Positions 58,228 through 64,000 of a DNA stretch of 64,000 bases are shown here, piece after piece. Location: contig NZ_QHKY01000007.1 of NCBI RefSeq assembly GCF_003194605.1, positions 1 through 64,000 of the forward strand. Direction: 5' to 3'. The DNA is from Nocardioides gilvus (lineage in GTDB: Bacteria; Actinomycetota; Actinomycetes; Propionibacteriales; Nocardioidaceae). The stretch's first letter is position 1. Each line of letters opens with the position of its first letter. A program made the position numbers and the translations under genes. The notes under the pieces were generated by a model. It made no database searches, was not told where the DNA came from, and was given only the letters and a program-made list of their open reading frames with translations.

Positions 58228-59199
58228 ATGAACGTGCAGACCGGGGGCCGACGCCGCGAGGTGTCGGTCCCCGATCTCGTCTCCAGGGCGAGAGCGGGCC
58301 AACAGGCTGCAGTGGCGCGCCTGATCTCCTTGGTCGAGCAGGCTTCTCCGGCCCTGTCAGAGGTGATGGCCGCCGTGGCACCGCTCACGGGCCACGCACA
58401 CGTGGTGGGGCTCACGGGGTCGCCGGGTGTGGGGAAGTCGACCACCACCAATGCGTTGGTGGGAGAGCTGCGTCAACGGGGTCTGCGTGTAGCGGTCCTG
58501 GCTGTCGACCCGTCGTCCCCCTTCTCCGGCGGTGCGCTCCTGGGCGATCGGGTGCGGATGGCGGACCATGCCCAGGACCCGGATGTGTTCATCCGCTCCA
58601 TGGCTTCGCGCGGTCACCTCGGAGGGCTCTCCTGGGCAGCACCCCAGGCCATTCGAGTCCTCGACGCGGCGGGCTTCGACGTGGTCCTCGTCGAGACCGT
58701 GGGTGTGGGGCAGAGCGAGGTCGAGATCGCAGGATTGGCGGACACGACGATCGTGCTGCTGGCTCCTGGCATGGGTGACGGCATCCAGGCGGCCAAGGCC
58801 GGCATCCTGGAGATCGGGGACCTGTACGCGGTCAACAAGGCGGATCGCGACGGGGCCGACGTCGTGCGCCGCGAGATTCGCACCATGTTGTCGATGGCCG
58901 CTCGCCCCGAAGGAGCGTGGAAGCGACCGGTGCTCAAACTGGTTGCCCGGTCCGGGGACGGCATGGCGGCCCTCGTCGACGCCCTCGACCAGCACCGCGC
59001 CTGGTTGGACTCGAGTGGCGACCTGGTTCGGCGGCGTACGGCCCGAGCACGGCGGGAGGTGGAGGCCGTGGCGATGGAGTCCCTGCGCTCGCGCTGGGCC
59101 CGGGTGGGGGAGGCGGACATGCTCGAGGAGCTCTCGCTGGCGGTGGCCCAAGGACGACTCGACTCGCACACGGCGGCGCAGCGGCTGCTGGCGGAGTGA
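58228..59199 (+). CDS. meaB: MeaB-type GTPase, acyl-CoA mutase chaperone
   Basis: 323 aa from ATG 58228. G3E GTPase: Walker A GSPGVGKSTTTNALV near residue 65, VDPSSPFSGGALLGDRVRM, ETVGVGQSE, and NKADRDGAD. Loads and protects the B12 cofactor of methylmalonyl- or ethylmalonyl-CoA mutases. Cotranscribed with thiolase. Confidence 0.96.
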   Translation: MNVQTGGRRREVSVPDLVSRARAGQQAAVARLISLVEQASPALSEVMAAVAPLTGHAHVVGLTGSPGVGKSTTTNALVGELRQRGLRVAVLAVDPSSPFSGGALLGDRVRMADHAQDPDVFIRSMASRGHLGGLSWAAPQAIRVLDAAGFDVVLVETVGVGQSEVEIAGLADTTIVLLAPGMGDGIQAAKAGILEIGDLYAVNKADRDGADVVRREIRTMLSMAARPEGAWKRPVLKLVARSGDGMAALVDALDQHRAWLDSSGDLVRRRTARARREVEAVAMESLRSRWARVGEADMLEELSLAVAQGRLDSHTAAQRLLAE

Positions 59200-59322
59200 T
59201 CCTCCCCAGTTCCTCGCCCCACGAGCAGACACGCGGCAGCGGCGGGCGCGCCTGCTGGGTGCGGGCCGTGCCACCTGATAGAAATGTCTGGACCTGTGAC
59301 CTGACCGAAGGGAGCTTTGAGG

Positions 59323-59493
59323 ATGAAGGCCAAGAAAGTCATTCTCCTCGTGCTGCTCGGCTTCCTCATCTTCTGGCTCTTCTCGGACCCGACGGGTCTG
59401 GCGAACTCAGGGGAGTCGCTGGCGGCGGACGCGTGGGACCTGTTGATCTCTCTCTTCGAGGCGATCCTCGACTTCGTGAGGGCCTTGGGGTGA
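59323..59493 (+). CDS. small single-helix membrane protein (56 aa)
   Basis: Starts MKAKKVILLVLLGFLIFWLF, one transmembrane helix, then an amphipathic helix LISLFEAILDFVRALG. GGGAG-like site (AGGGAG) ten bases upstream of ATG 59323. Similar tiny proteins are conserved in actinobacteria (recollection). Function unknown. Confidence 0.75.
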   Translation: MKAKKVILLVLLGFLIFWLFSDPTGLANSGESLAADAWDLLISLFEAILDFVRALG

Positions 59494-59536
59494 CCATGGG
59501 GTCCGGGGCCGCTGGGGGAAGGGGCGCCACCGCCCC

Positions 59537-60067
59537 GTGTGCGTCGTGGGTCTGATCTCAGGACTCATCGATCCCGACATCGGTCAGTACCTCCTGCGAG
59601 AGGAGGGCGAAGTCGTCGTCGACGAGGTGCGACACCACTGGGTGGCATACGTGCGCGCGTCCCTGGAGTACCTCGCGGGAGCGCTGCTCCTGCTCCTCGT
59701 GCCCTTCGCGCACGTCGACATCGCCTGGTTGCCCATGGTGCTGTGGCTGCTGCTCTGGAGCCACGCCACCTGGCTGGCGTTGGGGGTGCACATGGATCGC
59801 TTCGTGATCACCAACATGCGGGTGTTTCGCGTCAAGGGTGTGCTGGACCGTCAGGCGGCCACCATGCCGCTGTCGAGGATCCTCGACATCACGGTCAGCA
59901 AACCGATTCTGGGGCGTCTGACCGGCTACGGCCACTTCTGCTTCGAGTCAGCTGCGCAGGAGCAGGGGCTGCGCGACATCCGTTTCGTGAGTCGACCCAA
60001 TGAGCGGGACCAAGCCATCCAGCGAGTCGTGCAGCGCTCGGGCCTCCGTGGCCCGAGGCCGAACTAG
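59537..60067 (+). CDS. bacterial PH-domain membrane protein
   Basis: 176 aa from GTG 59537; GTG 59546 is an in-frame alternative. Two helices (about 38-58 and 62-82) then a bPH2 domain with FVITNMRVFRVKGVLDRQAATMPLSRILDITV and YGHFCFESAAQEQGLRDIRF. Found widely in actinobacteria; probably envelope-related. Follows the 56-aa membrane gene by 43 bases. Confidence 0.85.
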   Translation: MCVVGLISGLIDPDIGQYLLREEGEVVVDEVRHHWVAYVRASLEYLAGALLLLLVPFAHVDIAWLPMVLWLLLWSHATWLALGVHMDRFVITNMRVFRVKGVLDRQAATMPLSRILDITVSKPILGRLTGYGHFCFESAAQEQGLRDIRFVSRPNERDQAIQRVVQRSGLRGPRPN

Positions 60068-60084
60068 ACCACGCCCCCAGCAGA

Positions 60085-60837
60085 TCAGCGACGAACCGAC
60101 GCGTGCAGGGTCTGGCCGCTGAGCGTCGAGGCGCCCGCGCTGGCCAGGAACAGTGCGACCGGGGCGATCTGCTCGTCGGCGACTTCGCGGGCTACGCGCA
60201 GCCTGGTCAGCAGAGCACCGGTGTCAGGGGAGACCCCCGACTCGAACATCTCGCCCTTCTGCTGGGACGGCACGGTGACCTGGGTGGGGGAGAGCACGGT
60301 GTTGACCCGTGCGCCGATGCGGGACCAGGCGCGTCCGGCTTGGGCGGTCTGGGCGCGCAACTCACTCTCCGCGTCGGCCGCGCTCAGCGTGAGCTCCAGC
60401 CACGCCAGCGAGTGGGACGTGTGGATGACAGCGCCACCGCCCGGAGTCGGGGAGGCGCAGAGACGGTGGCGGAGCTGCTGGGTGAGTCGTTGGGGTCCCA
60501 CGAACCCGAGCCGGGCCGAGTGGCACAGGAACTCACGCTCATGAGCGTCCAGGCTGGTGGACAGGCGGGCGCCAGCGGCGTTGACCAGGACATCGACCGA
60601 GCCGATGCGATCGACGAAGGAGTCGATGGCCTCGCTGTTGGCCAACTGCAGCTGGTGGTAGTCGAACGGTGACAGATCGGCGTCGTACAGCGACGGAAGG
60701 ATCTTGGTGCCGGTGACGGAGACCCGGGCGCCCGCAGAGACGAATCCCTGAGCCACGGCCAGCCCGAGGCCGCGCGTGCCCCCGCTGACCAGGACGTGAC
60801 GGCCGGTGAAGTCGAACCCGAAGTCGATCGCTGACAT
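60085..60837 (-). CDS. SDR-family protein lacking the catalytic Tyr-Lys pair
   Basis: 250 aa from ATG 60837. Cofactor motif VSGGTRGLGLAVAQG is intact, and NAAGARLS (NNAG region) is recognisable. The active-site strand reads IHTSHSLAWLELTLSAADAE: no YxxxK follows the Ser. C-terminal half (VAREVADEQIAPVALFLASAGASTLSGQTL) is normal. Could bind NAD(P) without classical catalysis. Confidence 0.8.
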   Translation of the reverse strand: MSAIDFGFDFTGRHVLVSGGTRGLGLAVAQGFVSAGARVSVTGTKILPSLYDADLSPFDYHQLQLANSEAIDSFVDRIGSVDVLVNAAGARLSTSLDAHEREFLCHSARLGFVGPQRLTQQLRHRLCASPTPGGGAVIHTSHSLAWLELTLSAADAESELRAQTAQAGRAWSRIGARVNTVLSPTQVTVPSQQKGEMFESGVSPDTGALLTRLRVAREVADEQIAPVALFLASAGASTLSGQTLHASVRR

Positions 60838-61019
60838 TCTTCCCCCCAAGGAAGGTCGCCGGGCAGGTTGCTCAGGCCTGCTCAGCAAGAGTTTTGCGTC
60901 CGCTGGCGGCAGGTAGCGGACAACCTATTTCTATCACCGTGGGGTGCCGATGTGAAGGGTCGTGTCAGCCACTGAACCTGTTTCGAGCAGGGGTCCAGAC
61001 CACCGCTGGTGGGGCTGCG

Positions 61020-63089
61020 TCAGCTGCGCGGGACGGGTGTGGCCAGAGTGAAGCTGAACGTGCTGCCCACCCCGTCCGGCCCGTCGGTGACGGTGATGTG
61101 CCCCCCGTGCCGCTCCACCACTCGGGCACAGATGGAGAGGCCGAGTCCCGTTCCTGCGTATCCGGGGCGGTCGAGCCGGTAGAAGCTGTCGAAGATGCGC
61201 TTGCGGAACTCCCGCGGGATGCCCAGGCCGTTGTCCGTGATGTCCACCCGGATGCGTCCCTGGTGGGGCGTGGTGGTGACCCGTACGTGCGGGACGGTGT
61301 CCGGGGCCACGTACTTGACGGCATTCGCGACGAGGTTGTCGAGGAGCTGGCGCAGCAGCACTACGTCCGCCAGCACCATGTGTGAGGCCGCCACCTCGAT
61401 GTGAGGTGCTGTCTGGCCGTTCCGCGCCGCCGACGTGTGGGCCCCCGCGACCTCGTTGACCAGGGTGCCCAGATCCACCGGGGCCAGCCGCAGGGTGTGG
61501 TCACGAGCGATCGTGTAGGAGAGGAGCTCGGTGATCAGGGTCCGCATGGTGTGCGCGGCAGTGCTGATGCGGTGCACCATCGGGAGCACCTGCCGGGACT
61601 CGACCTCCGCGTGCTCTGCCAGCTCGGACTCCAGCATCTCGGACCACCCCTCGATCACCGTGAGGGGATTCTTCAGGTCGTGGGCCACCTCACCGGCGAA
61701 GGCCGAGAGGGCTGTGGTGTGAGCATGCTCCTCGGTCATGTCTGCCAGCGTCAGCAGTACTTCGCGTCCATCGGTGCCACCGGCCATCAGGTGGGCGGTG
61801 ACACGGAGAAACCGCTCGCCGGCCCCGTCCTCATCGATGACACGGAATTCCTCGCCGGTGACGTGCTCACCGCCCAGGGCACGGACATGGGGCAGAGCCG
61901 CCGGATCCAACTCGGTCCCATCGGGGGAGGTGACTCGCTCGAGGTGCAGGTCCTCCACCGTCGCCACGGTGCTGGCGACGTCCAGGAGTCGGAGTGCTGC
62001 GGCGTTGGCCACCATGATCTCGCCGGACTCCTTGAGGTGCAGGACCCCGGCGGTGCTGGTGGCGAGCAGCCGGTTCATGAGCTCGGCCCGGCCGTGGGCC
62101 TCCTGTTCGGCGATCCGGAGTCGAGTGCTCAGCAGAGACAGGAAGAGAGTCGTGGCGAAGAGCACCGTGAAGAAGGTCTGGGCCAGGAATGCGGCCATCA
62201 CCGCGGTGTCGACCTGCGCGAACCGGCCGTAGCCGTTGAGCGTGAAACCAATCATCACCAGCCCCGTCGCGAGCGCGTACGTGGCAGCAGGCAGGGGAGC
62301 GAAGCGGGCACCGACCCACGTGGCGGGGATGAAGAGTAGGAACGAGATCGGCAGGTCGGGGGAGTTCACCTGGGAGAGCACCATCAGGGCGATGGTCAGG
62401 GCGCCCACGCCCGACACCTCGAGAGCCCGACGCCGGAGATAGAAGGGGTGTGTGGAGCGGTCCTGGTGCGAGGAACCTCCCCAGGCCTGCCGGCCCAGCG
62501 AGGCCAGCAGTAGGTAGCCGGTGCTGACGACCGCGAAGATCGCAGTGACTCCGCGCGACCATCGATGGATGACCGTGTGCCACTGGGAGAGGTCAGTGAG
62601 GGTGTCCAGAGCGGCGAGGCTGATCACGGTGTCCACCAGGCTGGCGACCACCGCAGCGGCACCGATCGTCGCGAACGTCGAGACCGACCGCACGGCGGTC
62701 CCGGCGAACGGGGCGCTGCCCAGGCTCGTCCACCGGTGCAGAATCCACCGGAAGACGAGCGCCATGACGATGGCACCGATGGCTCTGCCGAGCGAGTAGT
62801 CGAAGTCGGCTCCCGTGGTCACCGGGACGACCACTGCGGCTGCCGCCAGGACGGGGAGATCCAGCGGAAGGGATCGTTTCGTCGCCGTTGCGATCCACAA
62901 GGTCACCACCCCGGCTGAGGGCCACACAAGGCTGACCGCGTTGCCGGGGAGGCTGGAGGCGATGGCGATCCAGCTGGTGGTCAGGTAGACGGCCAGGTAG
63001 ACGAGCGCCCGCAGGACGGTCTCGGTCCGGGAGCGTGGCCCGGCCAGGATGCTGGCGAGGCGGGCAGCGCGCCGGTTCCGAGTTTCCAC
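61020..63089 (-). CDS. MASE1-type membrane sensor histidine kinase
   Basis: 689 aa. About eight N-terminal helices (20-330) of MASE1 type (VSLVWPSAGVVTLWIATA), a PAS-like domain (about 335-450), HisKA with EVAHDLKNPLTVIEGW (phospho-His) near 470, and HATPase with N-box LLDNLVANAVKYV, G1 DNGLGIP and G2 GTGLGLSI. Cytoplasmic output; no response regulator is adjacent. Divergent from the next gene. Confidence 0.92.
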   Translation of the reverse strand: METRNRRAARLASILAGPRSRTETVLRALVYLAVYLTTSWIAIASSLPGNAVSLVWPSAGVVTLWIATATKRSLPLDLPVLAAAAVVVPVTTGADFDYSLGRAIGAIVMALVFRWILHRWTSLGSAPFAGTAVRSVSTFATIGAAAVVASLVDTVISLAALDTLTDLSQWHTVIHRWSRGVTAIFAVVSTGYLLLASLGRQAWGGSSHQDRSTHPFYLRRRALEVSGVGALTIALMVLSQVNSPDLPISFLLFIPATWVGARFAPLPAATYALATGLVMIGFTLNGYGRFAQVDTAVMAAFLAQTFFTVLFATTLFLSLLSTRLRIAEQEAHGRAELMNRLLATSTAGVLHLKESGEIMVANAAALRLLDVASTVATVEDLHLERVTSPDGTELDPAALPHVRALGGEHVTGEEFRVIDEDGAGERFLRVTAHLMAGGTDGREVLLTLADMTEEHAHTTALSAFAGEVAHDLKNPLTVIEGWSEMLESELAEHAEVESRQVLPMVHRISTAAHTMRTLITELLSYTIARDHTLRLAPVDLGTLVNEVAGAHTSAARNGQTAPHIEVAASHMVLADVVLLRQLLDNLVANAVKYVAPDTVPHVRVTTTPHQGRIRVDITDNGLGIPREFRKRIFDSFYRLDRPGYAGTGLGLSICARVVERHGGHITVTDGPDGVGSTFSFTLATPVPRS

Positions 63090-63189
63090 GACTCAATCAT
63101 CCTCGATCTGGCGCGGATCGGTGGCGTTCTTGCGGGGTCCGCCCCACCTTGGGTGTGCGCGCGTGGAGCGATCCGCGACAATGTGTCCC

Positions 63190-64000
63190 ATGACGCAGCA
63201 GCCGTTCTCCCGTCCCGGTGCCATCGACCTCTCCGCGCTCAAGCGCCCGACGCCGGCCCAGCCGCCGGGTGGGAGTTCCACCTCCGGTGAGGCGGGGCCC
63301 CAGGGTGGCACGGGCGGTGTGGGTGGATCGGCGTACGCGGTCCTGGTGGACGAGCAGAACTTCCAGGGGATCCTCGAGGCGTCCATGGGTGCCGCTGTGC
63401 TCCTGGTCTTCTACTCGCAGTCCCGGATGCCCCAGAGCGTCGGGCTGGCCGAGGACATGCAGACTCTCTCGGACGAGTTCGAAGGACGTTTCCTGGTGGG
63501 CCTGGTCGACGTGGACGCAGTGCCCCAGATCGCGCAGGCCATGCAGATCCCGTCGATCCCCCTGGTGATCGCGGTGATCGACGGACGTCCCATGCCGCTC
63601 TTTCAGGACCTGGCCCCCCTCGACCAGTTGCGTGAAGCCCTGACCCAGGTCGGCCAGCAGCTCACCGGTCAAGGGATCACCGGCCGGCACCAGCCCCGCA
63701 GCACGGTGGTCGCTAGCGAGGACGGCGAGCCGGTCGTGGACCCCCGCTACGCCCCGGCCCAGGACGCCTTGGGAGAGGGCAACATCGAGTTGGCCGTGTC
63801 GGAGTACCAGAAGCTGGTGGATGCCAATCCGGCCGACGTCGAGGCTGCCGCGGGTCTGGCCATGGCGCAACTGCTGCTGCGCACCCAAGGTGTCGATCTG
63901 AACACAGCACGCGCAGCTGCCGCCGCTGCACCGGACAATCTCGACGCCCAGATCATGGTGGCTGACCTCGACATGCTGGGCGGCCACGTCGAGGACGCCT
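63190..64000 (+). CDS. CnoX/YbbN-like thioredoxin-TPR protein (3' end off window)
   Basis: ATG 63190, open to the right edge, 270 codons visible. Low-complexity N-terminus (to about 55), then a thioredoxin fold (AYAVLVDEQNFQGILEASMGAAVLLVFYSQSRMPQS to about 165). The CxxC site is replaced by SRMP. Next come TPR-like helices (YAPAQDALGEGNIELAVSEYQKL). Redox-inert thioredoxin-TPR proteins act as chaperone-holdases in the CnoX group. GACAAT seven bases before ATG suggests a leaderless transcript. Confidence 0.88.
   Translation, partial: MTQQPFSRPGAIDLSALKRPTPAQPPGGSSTSGEAGPQGGTGGVGGSAYAVLVDEQNFQGILEASMGAAVLLVFYSQSRMPQSVGLAEDMQTLSDEFEGRFLVGLVDVDAVPQIAQAMQIPSIPLVIAVIDGRPMPLFQDLAPLDQLREALTQVGQQLTGQGITGRHQPRSTVVASEDGEPVVDPRYAPAQDALGEGNIELAVSEYQKLVDANPADVEAAAGLAMAQLLLRTQGVDLNTARAAAAAAPDNLDAQIMVADLDMLGGHVEDA

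Overview
The window is about 70% GC by eye and is packed with genes on both strands. It carries actinobacterial hallmarks: WhiB1, a SigR/RsrA thiol-stress pair, NucS, a fused Kgd 2-oxoglutarate enzyme, Ni-superoxide dismutase with SodX, DUF4193, DUF6104, DUF2550, ribosomal protein bL37, and many leaderless genes. Gene order and proteins fit a Nocardioides-like member of the Propionibacteriales. That assignment is inference from family knowledge, not a database result. I see no phage, plasmid, insertion sequence, CRISPR array or rRNA. Most of the window is chromosomal core.

Layout. 1-5.2 kb: a membrane-anchored ECF sigma factor with a Pro-Thr repeat stalk (runs off the left edge), a degenerate GGDEF protein, an SRAP/HMCES-type DNA-crosslink protein, an alpha/beta hydrolase ending in a 27-bp tandem array, then sigR-rsrA and the tiny bL37 gene. 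5.3-12.9 kb: a leftward operon (DUF2785, ThDP enzyme, thioesterase), pdtaS, whiB1, the rsbW/usfX-like gene with sigF, and divergent sodN/sodX. 13-24 kb: malic enzyme, an MDR oxidoreductase, an SDR, gdhA, small DUF genes, kgd, a lipoprotein and an LCP protein. 24.1-30.7 kb: tRNA-Arg(CCG) beside argS-lysA-hom-thrC-thrB, an aspartate-family amino acid operon. 30.9-37.7 kb: rho, a lone receiver protein, rpmE, prfA-prmC-Sua5-wecA. 37.8-45.6 kb: the complete F1Fo ATP synthase operon (two AtpI/AtpZ-like genes, then atpBEFHAGDC) with a Crp-like operator in front.

46-59 kb is metabolically coherent. It holds a cobalamin adenosyltransferase, ethylmalonyl-CoA mutase, a 3-hydroxyacyl-CoA dehydrogenase, crotonyl-CoA carboxylase/reductase, methylmalonyl-CoA epimerase, acetyl-CoA acetyltransferase and MeaB. 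Together these cover much of the ethylmalonyl-CoA pathway of acetyl-CoA assimilation. The genes lie in several transcription units interleaved with nucS, a DivIVA-like coiled-coil gene and others. Two of them, ccr and the dehydrogenase gene, share a TTAC-N6-GTAA palindrome over their promoters, which suggests a common TetR-type regulator. 59-64 kb: small membrane proteins, a catalytically odd SDR, a MASE1 histidine kinase and a truncated (window edge) CnoX/YbbN-like thioredoxin-TPR protein.

The observations I rate highest are: the 27-bp array that repeats a SigR-type -35 element just upstream of what looks like an autoregulated sigR promoter; the shared TTAC-N6-GTAA operator; the glutamine-rich, prion-like insert in Rho; the sigma factor fused to its own zinc anti-sigma domain, membrane segments and surface stalk; and an iron-box-like palindrome over a leaderless Cys/Lys-rich small gene. 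No gap between genes exceeds 300 bases. The longest (46833-47062, 30711-30930, 18247-18450, 10089-10283, 1603-1789, 60838-61019) hold leaders and promoters, apart from one possible gene scrap at 18301-18420.
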